Shown here in pieces: positions 43,760 to 51,664 of a stretch of DNA of 64,000 nt. Origin of the DNA: Streptomyces liliiviolaceus (GTDB taxonomy: Bacteria; Actinomycetota; Actinomycetes; Streptomycetales; Streptomycetaceae); the NCBI RefSeq assembly GCF_018070025.1, contig NZ_JAGPYQ010000001.1:7254001-7318000 (forward strand), read 5' to 3'. The notes beneath the pieces were generated by a model. The model had not been told where the DNA came from. It worked only from the letters and a program-made list of their open reading frames with translations, and searched no databases. Both the position numbers and the translations under genes were made by a program. The first letter of the stretch is position 1. The number at the start of each line of letters is the position of its first letter.

Positions 43760-44529
43760 CGGCCGTTCGGACCGATACCGATACAGAGAAACAGACCGGC
43801 ACGGAGAAGCGGACCGGCTCCGAGAGCGACCGGGACAGCGACCGGGACGCGGAGCTCAAGGCGCTCGCCGAGCGGGCCGGCCGTGAACTGGAGGACGCCT
43901 CCGCGCTGGAGATCCTCCAGTGGGCCGTGCAGACGTTCGGCAAGCAGTTCTGTGTCACCTCCTCGATGGAGGACGCGGTGGTCGCCCACCTCGCGTCCCG
44001 CGCGAACCCCGGTGTGGACGTCGTGTTCCTCGACACCGGCTACCACTTCCCCGAGACCATCGGCACCCGGGACGCGGTCGAGGCCGTGATGGACGTCAAC
44101 GTCATCACGCTCACCCCGCGCCAGACCGTCGCCGAGCAGGACGCCGAGTACGGGCCGAAGCTGCACGACCGCGACCCCGACCTGTGCTGCGCGCTGCGGA
44201 AGGTCGCGCCGCTGGAGCAGGGTCTGACCAAGTACCGCGCCTGGGCCACGGGCCTGCGCCGCGACGAGTCCCCGACCCGCGCGAACACCCCCGTCGTCGG
44301 CTGGGACGAGAAGCGCCGCAAGGTCAAGGTCTCGCCGATCGCCCGCTGGACGCAGGACGACGTGGACGCGTACGTGAGCGAGCACGGTGTCCTCACCAAC
44401 CCGCTCCTCATGGACGGCTACCCGTCCGTCGGCTGCGCCCCCTGCACCCGGCGGGTGCTGGAGGGCGAGGACGCGCGCGCCGGCCGCTGGGCGGGCCGCA
44501 ACAAGACCGAGTGCGGACTGCACGGCTGA
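43756..44529 (+). CDS. cysH: Adenylylsulfate (APS) reductase
   Basis: This 257-residue enzyme reduces adenylylsulfate to sulfite. The PP-loop-like start is FCVTSSMEDAVVAHLASRA, with VVFLDTGYHFPET following. The 4Fe-4S ligands are DLCCALRKVAPLE and VGCAPCTRRV, which mark it as an APS rather than PAPS reductase, and the catalytic cysteine is in the tail KTECGLHG. The first 35 residues are a charged, repetitive extension (TDTDTEKQTGTEKRTGSESD). ATG 43756 overlaps the zinc-ribbon stop. Confidence 0.95.
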   Translation: MTAVRTDTDTEKQTGTEKRTGSESDRDSDRDAELKALAERAGRELEDASALEILQWAVQTFGKQFCVTSSMEDAVVAHLASRANPGVDVVFLDTGYHFPETIGTRDAVEAVMDVNVITLTPRQTVAEQDAEYGPKLHDRDPDLCCALRKVAPLEQGLTKYRAWATGLRRDESPTRANTPVVGWDEKRRKVKVSPIARWTQDDVDAYVSEHGVLTNPLLMDGYPSVGCAPCTRRVLEGEDARAGRWAGRNKTECGLHG

Positions 44530-44603
44530 CCATGACCGCGACGCCCCCGAAGACCGCGACGACCGTGACCGGCCCGACGGCCTCGATGAACCAGGAGAAC
44601 CAA

Positions 44604-45137
44604 GTGACCGGAGCCACCATCTGGCTCACGGGTCTGCCGAGCGCCGGCAAGACCACCATCGCGTACGAACTGGCCACACGGCTGCGCGAGGAGGGCCACC
44701 GCGTCGAGGTGCTCGACGGCGACGAGATCCGTACGTTCCTGACGGCGGGCCTCGGCTTCAGCCGCGAGGACCGGCACACCAACGTCCAGCGCATCGGCTT
44801 CCTCGCCGATCTGCTGTCCCGCAACGGCGTCAAGACGCTCGTACCGGTCATCGCCCCGTACGCCGACAGCCGCGAGGCGGTGCGCAAGCGCCACCAGGCG
44901 AGCGGTGCCGCCTACCTGGAGGTGCATGTCGCGACACCGGTCGAGGTGTGCAGCGAGCGGGACGTGAAGGGCCTGTACGCCAAGCAGGCGGCGGGCGAGA
45001 TCTCCGGGCTGACCGGGGTCGACGACCCGTACGAGGCGCCCGAGTCGCCCGATCTGCGCATCGAGTCGCACACCCAGTCCGTGCAGGAGTCCGCGGCAGC
45101 GCTCTACGCGCTGCTCGCCGAGAGGGGTCTCGCATGA
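44604..45137 (+). CDS. cysC: Adenylylsulfate kinase
   Basis: This 177-residue kinase phosphorylates APS to PAPS. It has the P-loop GLPSAGKTT (10-18), DGDEIRTFLTAGLGFSREDR and LVPVIAPYADSREAVRKRH, then the CysC lid VKGLYAKQAAGEISGLTGVD. I chose GTG 44604 because AGGAG sits six bases upstream and the protein then begins MTGATIWLTG, as CysC proteins do. ATG 44532, right after cysH, has no ribosome-binding site. The stop overlaps cysD. Making both APS reductase and APS kinase lets the cell feed reduction and sulfation. Confidence 0.92.
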   Translation: MTGATIWLTGLPSAGKTTIAYELATRLREEGHRVEVLDGDEIRTFLTAGLGFSREDRHTNVQRIGFLADLLSRNGVKTLVPVIAPYADSREAVRKRHQASGAAYLEVHVATPVEVCSERDVKGLYAKQAAGEISGLTGVDDPYEAPESPDLRIESHTQSVQESAAALYALLAERGLA

Positions 45138-46072
45138 CGACCGTCGCCGACGTCTCCGAGGAGGGGACCGACAGCCCGTACGCCCTGAGCCACCTGGACG
45201 CTCTGGAGTCCGAGGCGGTGCACATCTTCCGTGAGGTGGCGGGCGAGTTCGAGCGGCCGGTGGTGCTGTTCTCCGGCGGCAAGGACTCCATCGTCATGCT
45301 GCACCTGGCGCTGAAGGCGTTCGCGCCCGCCGCGGTGCCCTTCTCGCTGCTGCACGTGGACACCGGGCACAACTTCCCGGAGGTCCTGGAGTACCGCGAC
45401 CGCACGGTCAAGAAGCACGGCCTGCGCCTGCATGTGGCGTCCGTGCAGGAGTACATCGACCGCGGCACGCTCAAGGAGCGCCCGGACGGGACGCGTAACC
45501 CGCTGCAGACGCTGCCGCTGACCGAGAAGATCCAGGCCGAACGCTTCGACGCGGTCTTCGGCGGCGGACGCCGGGACGAGGAGAAGGCCCGCGCCAAGGA
45601 ACGCGTCTTCTCCCTGCGCGACGAGTTCTCCCAGTGGGACCCCCGCCGCCAGCGCCCCGAACTGTGGAACCTCTACAACGGCCGCCACGCCCCCGGCGAA
45701 CACGTCCGCGTCTTCCCGCTGTCCAACTGGACCGAGCTCGACGTGTGGCAGTACATCGCCCGCGAGGGCATCGAACTGCCCGAGATCTACTTCGCGCACG
45801 ACAGGGACGTCTTCCAGCGCGCCGGCATGTGGCTCACCGCCGGCGACTGGGGCGGCCCCAAGGACGGCGAGACGGTCGAGACACGCCTCGTGCGCTACCG
45901 CACGGTCGGCGACATGTCCTGCACGGGCGCGGTCGACTCCGACGCCACCACGCTGGAAGCCGTGATCACCGAGATCGCCGCCTCCCGGCTCACCGAGCGG
46001 GGCGCCACCCGCGCCGACGACAAGATGTCCGAGGCCGCGATGGAAGACCGCAAGCGCGAAGGGTACTTCTAG
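45134..46072 (+). CDS. cysD: Sulfate adenylyltransferase subunit 2
   Basis: This 312-residue catalytic subunit of ATP sulfurylase makes APS from ATP and sulfate. The PP-loop is VLFSGGKDSIVMLHLAL (47-52 core), with LHVDTGHNFPEVLEYRD, DAVFGGGRRDEEKARAKERV, SNWTELDVWQYIAREGIELP and the C-terminal ERGATRADDKMSEAAMEDRK. It overlaps cysC by four bases and is three bases ahead of cysN. Confidence 0.95.
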   Translation: MTTVADVSEEGTDSPYALSHLDALESEAVHIFREVAGEFERPVVLFSGGKDSIVMLHLALKAFAPAAVPFSLLHVDTGHNFPEVLEYRDRTVKKHGLRLHVASVQEYIDRGTLKERPDGTRNPLQTLPLTEKIQAERFDAVFGGGRRDEEKARAKERVFSLRDEFSQWDPRRQRPELWNLYNGRHAPGEHVRVFPLSNWTELDVWQYIAREGIELPEIYFAHDRDVFQRAGMWLTAGDWGGPKDGETVETRLVRYRTVGDMSCTGAVDSDATTLEAVITEIAASRLTERGATRADDKMSEAAMEDRKREGYF

Positions 46073-46074
46073 CC

Positions 46075-47439
46075 ATGACGAGCACCATCGAGCCCACCGA
46101 GCCCATCGAGCCGCTGTCGGTCGAGCAGCTGTCCGAGACGACGCTGCTCCGGTTCGCGACCGCGGGTTCCGTCGATGACGGCAAGTCCACCCTCGTGGGC
46201 CGCCTGCTCCACGACTCCAAGTCGGTCCTCACCGACCAGCTCGAAGCCGTCGAACACGCCTCCCGCAACCGCGGCCAGGACACCCCCGACCTCGCCCTGC
46301 TCACCGACGGCCTGCGCGCCGAACGCGAACAGGGCATCACCATCGACGTCGCCTACCGCTACTTCGCCACCGCCAAGCGCCGCTTCATCCTCGCCGACAC
46401 CCCCGGCCATGTGCAGTACACCCGCAACATGGTGACGGGGGCGTCCACCGCCGAGCTGACGGTGGTCCTGGTCGACGCGCGCAACGGCGTCGTCGAGCAG
46501 ACCCGCCGCCACGCCGCGATCGCCGCCCTCCTGCGTGTCCCGCACGTCGTGCTCGCCGTGAACAAGATGGACCTCGTCGACTACCGGGAGCCGGTGTTCG
46601 CCGCGATCGCCGAGGAGTTCACGGCGTACGCGTCCGAACTGGGCGTTCCCGAGATCACCGCGATCCCCATCTCCGCGCTCGCCGGGGACAACGTGGTCGA
46701 CCCGTCCGCGAACATGGACTGGTACGGCGGCCCCACCTTCCTGGAGCACCTGGAGACCCTCCCGGTCAGCCACGACCTCGCGACCTGCCACGCGCGGCTG
46801 CCCGTGCAGTACGTGATCCGCCCGCAGACCGCCGAGCACCCCGACTACCGCGGGTACGCCGGTCAGATCGCGGCCGGGGCCTTCCGCGTCGGCGAGGCGG
46901 TCACCGTGCTGCCCTCCGGCCGCACCTCGCGGATCGCCTCGATCGACCTGCTGGGCGAGCCGGTCGACCTGGCCTGGACGACGCAGTCGGTGACGGTCCT
47001 CCTGGAGGACGACGTCGACATCTCCCGCGGCGACCTGATCGTGCCGACCAAGGACGCGCCCGCGACCACGCAGGACATCGAGGCGACGGTCTGCCACGTG
47101 GCCGACGCGCCGCTGACCATCGGCCACCGCGTCCTGCTCAAGCACGGCACCCGCACGGTCAAGGCGATCGTCAAGGACATCCCCTCGCGGCTGACCCTCG
47201 ACGACCTGTCCCTGCACCCGCACCCGGGCCACCTGGTCGCCAACGACATCGGGCGCGTGAAGATCCGTACCGCCGAGCCGCTGCCGGTGGACTCGTACGC
47301 CGACTCCCGGCGCACCGGCTCGTTCATCCTGATCGACCCCTCCGACGGCACCACGCTCACCGCGGGCATGGTCGGCGAGTCCTTCGCCTCCCCGGAGCCC
47401 GTGCGGGCCGAGGCGGACGAGGACGGGTGGGACTTCTGA
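46075..47439 (+). CDS. cysN: Sulfate adenylyltransferase subunit 1 (GTPase)
   Basis: This 454-residue EF-Tu-like GTPase drives the CysD reaction. G motifs are GSVDDGKST (31-39), the switch-I region EREQGITIDVAYRYF, DTPGHVQYTRNM and NKMDLVD, followed by the two beta-barrel domains. No fused CysC kinase domain is present, as cysC is a separate gene. ATG 46075 follows two bases after the cysD stop. Confidence 0.95.
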   Translation: MTSTIEPTEPIEPLSVEQLSETTLLRFATAGSVDDGKSTLVGRLLHDSKSVLTDQLEAVEHASRNRGQDTPDLALLTDGLRAEREQGITIDVAYRYFATAKRRFILADTPGHVQYTRNMVTGASTAELTVVLVDARNGVVEQTRRHAAIAALLRVPHVVLAVNKMDLVDYREPVFAAIAEEFTAYASELGVPEITAIPISALAGDNVVDPSANMDWYGGPTFLEHLETLPVSHDLATCHARLPVQYVIRPQTAEHPDYRGYAGQIAAGAFRVGEAVTVLPSGRTSRIASIDLLGEPVDLAWTTQSVTVLLEDDVDISRGDLIVPTKDAPATTQDIEATVCHVADAPLTIGHRVLLKHGTRTVKAIVKDIPSRLTLDDLSLHPHPGHLVANDIGRVKIRTAEPLPVDSYADSRRTGSFILIDPSDGTTLTAGMVGESFASPEPVRAEADEDGWDF

Positions 47440-47440
47440 C

Positions 47441-47548
47441 ATGACGACCACCATCGACGTCTACTCCACGTTCGCGAAGGAGGGCGGCCGCGTCGGCAGC
47501 GGCGCCCTCGGCGCCGGACAGGGCGGAGTCGCGCGATGTGCGTGCTGA
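47441..47548 (+). CDS. Possible 35-residue peptide after cysN
   Basis: An ATG one base past the cysN stop opens a frame encoding MTTTIDVYSTFAKEGGRVGS and so on, ending in RCAC before TGA. The two cysteine codons next to the stop, and its place 125 bases ahead of the sulfonate-binding gene, would suit a second cysteine-sensing leader. A second small frame (47536-47634, starting MCVLTYAHC) overlaps it. There is no strong ribosome-binding site, so it may be spurious. Confidence 0.3.
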   Translation: MTTTIDVYSTFAKEGGRVGSGALGAGQGGVARCAC

Positions 47549-47673
47549 CGTACGCGCACTGCCTGCGCGCCCCGTCCCCCCGCCCGCCGTCGCGGATACG
47601 ACGAAGACCTGCCGACCTCCCGGCCACGACCTGAAGAACCGTGACCGCCGGGCCAACGAGAGGAAACCCTCCC

Positions 47674-48777
47674 GTGCCTGCCAAGGGCTCCACACTGCTT
47701 CGCCGCGGCATAGCCGTGGCCGCCGCGCTCCCCCTCCTGACCCTCGCCGCCTGCGGTTACGGCTCCGACAAGGACGAGGACACCTCGAAGGTCGCCGCCG
47801 AGGGCAAGAAGCTCTCCGCCGACACCGTCCGGATCGGCTACTTCCCGAACCTGACGCACGCCACCGCGCTCGTGGGTGACCAGGAAGGGCTGCTGCAGAA
47901 GGAGCTCGGGGGCACGAAGGCCTCGTACTCCCAGTTCAACGCGGGTCCGTCCGAGATCGAGGCGCTGAACTCCGGGTCGATCGACATCGGCTGGATCGGC
48001 CCCTCCCCCGCCATCAACGGCTACAGCACGACCGACGGCAAGGGCCTGCGGATCATCGGCGGCTCCGCCTCCGGCGGGGTGAAGCTGGTGGTGAACCCGG
48101 ACAAGATCAAGTCCACGAAGGACATCAAGGGCAAGAAGATCGCCACCCCGCAGCTGGGCAACACGCAGGACGTGGCGTTCCTCAACTGGATCGCCGAGCA
48201 GGGCTGGAAGGTCAACGCCCAGAGCGGCAAGGGCGACGTCTCCGTGGTCCGTACGGACAACAAGATCACGCCGGACGCCTACAAGTCGGGGTCCATCGAC
48301 GGCGCCTGGGTGCCGGAGCCGACCGCGTCCAAGCTGGTCGCCGAGGGCGCGAAGGTGCTGCTCGACGAGGCCGACCTGTGGCCCGACAAGAAGTTCGTGA
48401 TCACGAACATCATCGTGTCGCAGAAGTTCCTCAAGGAGCACCCGGACGTCGTCGAGGCCGTGCTGCGCGGCTCGGTGAAGACCAACAAGTGGATCAACGC
48501 CAACCCGGACGAGGCGAAGGCCGCCGCCAACACCAAGCTCAAGGCGCTGTCCGGCAAGGAGCTGCCCGCCGAGGTCATCGACCCGGCGTGGAAGTCGATC
48601 CAGTTCACCGACGACCCGCTGGCCTCGACCCTCGACACCGAGGCCGAGCACGCGGTGAAGGCCGGACTGCTGGAGAAGCCCGACCTCAACGGCATCTACG
48701 ACCTCGCGCCGCTGAACAAGGTCCTCAAGGCCGAGGGCGCGAGCGCGGTCGACGACGCCGGTCTCGGCGTCAAGTAA
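47674..48777 (+). CDS. ssuA: Sulfonate/sulfate ABC transporter substrate-binding lipoprotein
   Basis: This 367-residue exported lipoprotein captures a sulfur source, probably alkanesulfonates. Its lipobox LTLAAC gives Cys near residue 27. The mature part follows SsuA/NMT1-like binding proteins: VRIGYFPNLTHATALVGDQE, EIEALNSGSIDIGWIGPSPA, GVKLVVNPDK and DIKGKKIATPQLGNTQDVAF. GTG 47674 was chosen for GAGAGGAAA upstream. It is followed by its ATPase and permease in the same direction, within the cys operon. Confidence 0.9.
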   Translation: MPAKGSTLLRRGIAVAAALPLLTLAACGYGSDKDEDTSKVAAEGKKLSADTVRIGYFPNLTHATALVGDQEGLLQKELGGTKASYSQFNAGPSEIEALNSGSIDIGWIGPSPAINGYSTTDGKGLRIIGGSASGGVKLVVNPDKIKSTKDIKGKKIATPQLGNTQDVAFLNWIAEQGWKVNAQSGKGDVSVVRTDNKITPDAYKSGSIDGAWVPEPTASKLVAEGAKVLLDEADLWPDKKFVITNIIVSQKFLKEHPDVVEAVLRGSVKTNKWINANPDEAKAAANTKLKALSGKELPAEVIDPAWKSIQFTDDPLASTLDTEAEHAVKAGLLEKPDLNGIYDLAPLNKVLKAEGASAVDDAGLGVK

Positions 48778-48833
48778 GCCCGGAAAGCCGAGAGTTCAGG
48801 CCCGGACCCATGAGTTCCCAGGAGGTGACGACC

Positions 48834-49628
48834 GTGGCAACCGCCCTCGCAAAGACCGCCGACGCCGAAGCCGGTACGTCGGCGGAGTACGCCGCCCGGA
48901 TCGAGCACGTCTCGAAGTCCTTCGCCGGCCCCGCCGGGCAGCAGCTCGTCCTGGACGACATCACGCTCGATGTCGCGCCCGGCGAGTTCGTCACCCTCCT
49001 GGGAGCCTCGGGGTGTGGCAAGTCGACGCTGCTGAACCTGGTCGCGGGGCTCGACGAGCCGTCCGCGGGCGGCATCAGCACCGACGGCCGCCCGGCCCTG
49101 ATGTTCCAGGAGCACGCCCTCTTCCCGTGGCTGACCGCGGGCAAGAACATCGAGCTGGCCCTGAAACTGCGGGGCGTGGCCAAGGCCGACCGCCGCACCA
49201 GGGCGGAGGAGCTCCTGGCGCTCGTCCGGCTGGAGGGCGCGTACGGCAAGCGGGTGCACGAGCTGTCCGGCGGTATGCGGCAGCGGGTCGCGCTGGCCCG
49301 CGCGCTCGCCCAGGACAGCCGGCTGCTGCTGATGGACGAGCCGTTCGCGGCCCTCGACGCCATCACGCGGGACGTGCTGCACGACGAGCTGACCCGGATC
49401 TGGCGCGAGACGAACGTGTCGGTGCTGTTCGTGACGCACAACGTGCGCGAGGCGGTACGGCTCGCCGAGCGCGTGGTGCTGCTGTCCTCGCGCCCGGGGC
49501 GCGTCGCGCGGGAGTGGACGGTCGACATTCCGCAGCCGCGCCGTATCGAGGACCCCGCCGTGGCGGAACTGTCCGTCGAGATCACCGAACAACTGCGTGG
49601 GGAGATCCGCCGCCATGGCCAGCACTGA
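48834..49628 (+). CDS. ssuB: Sulfonate ABC transporter ATP-binding protein
   Basis: This 264-residue importer ATPase has Walker A LLGASGCGKST, Q-loop LMFQEHALFPWL, signature ELSGGMRQRVALARAL, Walker B RLLLMDEPFAALD and the switch VLFVTHNVREAVRLAERV, as in SsuB/TauB. GTG 48834 follows GGAGG at 48821-48825, a better start than ATG 48810. Its 3' end overlaps the permease gene by 14 bases. Confidence 0.92.
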   Translation: MATALAKTADAEAGTSAEYAARIEHVSKSFAGPAGQQLVLDDITLDVAPGEFVTLLGASGCGKSTLLNLVAGLDEPSAGGISTDGRPALMFQEHALFPWLTAGKNIELALKLRGVAKADRRTRAEELLALVRLEGAYGKRVHELSGGMRQRVALARALAQDSRLLLMDEPFAALDAITRDVLHDELTRIWRETNVSVLFVTHNVREAVRLAERVVLLSSRPGRVAREWTVDIPQPRRIEDPAVAELSVEITEQLRGEIRRHGQH

Positions 49629-50568
49629 GACGAGCGCCGTCAAGGACGGCGGCGCGACGGGCACGGGCGGCGCGACGGGCGAGGGCCGCGAGGACGAACG
49701 CGTCGGGCAGAGCGCCGATCTCGCCGGACTCGAAGCCGGTCTCGACGCGCTGGACACGGTCCAGACGAAGAGGACCCCGTTCCGCCGGACCTTCGTGGAG
49801 AAGATCTTCCCGCCGATCGTCGCCGTGGCCCTGGTGCTGGTCGTCTGGCAGGTCCTGGTGTGGGCCGAGGTCACCGACAGCTACAAGCTGCCGGCCCCGT
49901 CCGCGGTCTGGGACGAGGTCCAGGAGGCCTGGCTGGAGGGCACGCTCCTCGAATACATCTGGACGAGCGTCTCGCGCGGTCTGCTGGGCTTCCTGATGGC
50001 CCTCGTCATCGGCACCCCGCTCGGGCTGCTGGTCGCGCGGGTGAAGTTCGTGCGCGCGGCGATCGGCCCGATCCTGTCCGGCCTCCAGTCGCTGCCGTCG
50101 GTGGCGTGGGTGCCGCCGGCCGTCCTGTGGCTCGGCCTCAACGACTCGATGATGTACGCGGTCATCCTGCTCGGCGCGGTCCCCTCGATCGCCAACGGTC
50201 TCGTCTCCGGCGTCGACCAGGTCCCGCCGCTGTTCCTGCGGGCGGGCCGCACGATGGGCGCGACGGGCCTGCGCGGCACCTGGCACGTCGTGATCCCGGC
50301 CGCGCTGCCCGGATATCTCGCGGGGCTGAAGCAGGGCTGGGCGTTCTCCTGGCGCTCCCTGATGGCCGCCGAGATCATCGCGTCCTCGCCGGACCTGGGC
50401 GTCGGCCTCGGCCAGCTGCTGGAGAACGGCCGTACGGCCAACAGCATGCCCATGGTGTTCCTCGCCATCCTCCTCATCCTGATCGTCGGTATCGCCATCG
50501 ACCTGCTGATCTTCAGCCCGCTGGAGCGGTGGGTGCTGCGCAGCCGTGGTCTCCTGGTGAAGAGCTGA
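49615..50568 (+). CDS. ssuC: Sulfonate ABC transporter permease
   Basis: This 317-residue permease has a 60-residue hydrophilic N-terminal extension, then about six helices (IVAVALVLVVWQVLVWAEV, GLLGFLMALVIGTPLGLLVA, YAVILLGAVPSIANGLVSGV, MVFLAILLILIVGIAIDLLI). The BPD coupling loop is FLRAGRTMGATGLRGTWHVV followed by IPAALPGYLAGLKQGW, the EAA motif of SsuC/TauC permeases. ATG 49615 has GGGGAG ten bases upstream. Confidence 0.92.
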   Translation: MASTETSAVKDGGATGTGGATGEGREDERVGQSADLAGLEAGLDALDTVQTKRTPFRRTFVEKIFPPIVAVALVLVVWQVLVWAEVTDSYKLPAPSAVWDEVQEAWLEGTLLEYIWTSVSRGLLGFLMALVIGTPLGLLVARVKFVRAAIGPILSGLQSLPSVAWVPPAVLWLGLNDSMMYAVILLGAVPSIANGLVSGVDQVPPLFLRAGRTMGATGLRGTWHVVIPAALPGYLAGLKQGWAFSWRSLMAAEIIASSPDLGVGLGQLLENGRTANSMPMVFLAILLILIVGIAIDLLIFSPLERWVLRSRGLLVKS

Positions 50569-50602
50569 GCCGCAACGAGAGCCGAGTGAAGAGCTGACCT
50601 CC

Positions 50603-51346
50603 ATGTCGAAACCGGTACTCCTCGTCGTCGCCCACGGCAGCCGCGACCCGCGCCATGCCGCGACCGTGCACGACCTGGTACGCCAGGTGCGGGCGCGGCG
50701 GCCCGGGATGCGCGTGGAGGCCGGATTCCTGGAGTTCAACCTCCCCTCGGTCTCCGGCAAACTGGAATCCCTGGCGGCGGAGGGCGTACGCGACATCGTC
50801 GCCCTCCCTCTCCTGCTGACCCGCGCCTTCCACGCGAAGGCGGACATCCCGTCGGTGCTGAGCCAGGCACCGGCCCGGCTGCGGATCCGGCAGGCCGAGG
50901 TGCTCGGCCCGTCACCCCTGCTGACGTCCGCGCTCGAACGACGGCTGTACGAGGCGGGGCTGTCCCCCGCCGACAAGTCCTCGACCGGGGTCGTCCTGGC
51001 CGCGGCGGGGTCCACCGACCCGGAGGCGATCGCAGTGATCGCAGACATCGCGCGGGAGTGGCGGCGGACCGGTTGGTGCGCCGTGCGGCCTGCGTTCGCC
51101 TCCGCGGGATCGCTGCCGCGGACGGGGGAGGTGGTGGAGTCCTTGCGTGCGCTGGGGTGTGCGCGGGTGGTTGTGGCGCCGTACTTCCTCGCGCCGGGGC
51201 GGTTGCCGGACCGGGTCGCGCGGGAGGCTGGTGGGGCGGATCTGTTGGCGCCGGTGCTGGGAGCGGCGCCGGAGGTTGCGCGCGTGCTCCTGTCCCGCTA
51301 CGACGCGGCCGCCGCGGTGTCGGCTCTGGCCGCCGTGGGGGCTTGA
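50603..51346 (+). CDS. sirB: Sirohydrochlorin ferrochelatase/CbiX-like protein
   Basis: This 247-residue protein has two tandem CbiX-like halves. The first shows LLVVAHGSRDPRHAATVHDL with the metal-binding His and FLEFNLPSVSGKLESLAAEG, then ALPLLLTRAFHAKADIP with the second His. The second half is less conserved. It would insert Fe into sirohydrochlorin to make the siroheme that the sulfite reductase needs. ATG 50603 is 34 bases after the permease gene, so it closes the operon. A double repeat/palindrome follows. Confidence 0.88.
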   Translation: MSKPVLLVVAHGSRDPRHAATVHDLVRQVRARRPGMRVEAGFLEFNLPSVSGKLESLAAEGVRDIVALPLLLTRAFHAKADIPSVLSQAPARLRIRQAEVLGPSPLLTSALERRLYEAGLSPADKSSTGVVLAAAGSTDPEAIAVIADIAREWRRTGWCAVRPAFASAGSLPRTGEVVESLRALGCARVVVAPYFLAPGRLPDRVAREAGGADLLAPVLGAAPEVARVLLSRYDAAAAVSALAAVGA

Positions 51347-51386
51347 GCGTTCACCTGCGGGCCGGTGGGGCTGCCCCTTAACGATT

Positions 51387-51535
51387 GCGCAGTTCCCCGC
51401 GCCCCTTCAAGACAAAAGATTGCGCAGTTCCCCGCGCCCCTGGGTACCCAGGGGCGCGGGGAACTGCGCGATGGGGGCGAGGGGGCGGAGCCCCCATGCA
51501 GTGACGGGGAGGGTAGGGGCGGCGGGGGCGGACTT
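51387..51535. repeat. Composite intergenic repeat (copy 2)
   Basis: GCGCAGTTCCCCGCGCCCCT occurs at 51387-51406 and 51422-51441, and inverted at 51450-51469. The last two give a perfect 48-bp palindrome (51422-51445 against 51446-51469), followed by GGGGGC-gga-GCCCCC at 51481-51495 and a G-rich tract ending in GGGGCGGCGGGGGCGGA. The order and spacing match 54-214, although the arm tips differ (CTGGGT here, CTAGGC there). The rest of the 318-bp gap (51347-51664) has no other gene. Confidence 0.88.
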
Positions 51536-51664
51536 CGTTCTTCACTTCAGGACCATGCCGCACACACAACCCCTCCCACCTCGCCGGATTGCGAAAGTCA
51601 CTCCCCCCAACCCCCCAAATCTGATGGGATGTCGGTCGCAGGCACGACCGGGGGAGCGGTACAG

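Noticed and set aside
51365..51628. N-terminal extension of the gene at 51665 into the repeat region
   Set aside because: The frame there translates the palindromic intergenic repeat and has no ribosome-binding site; homology to other repeat copies shows that it is non-coding.
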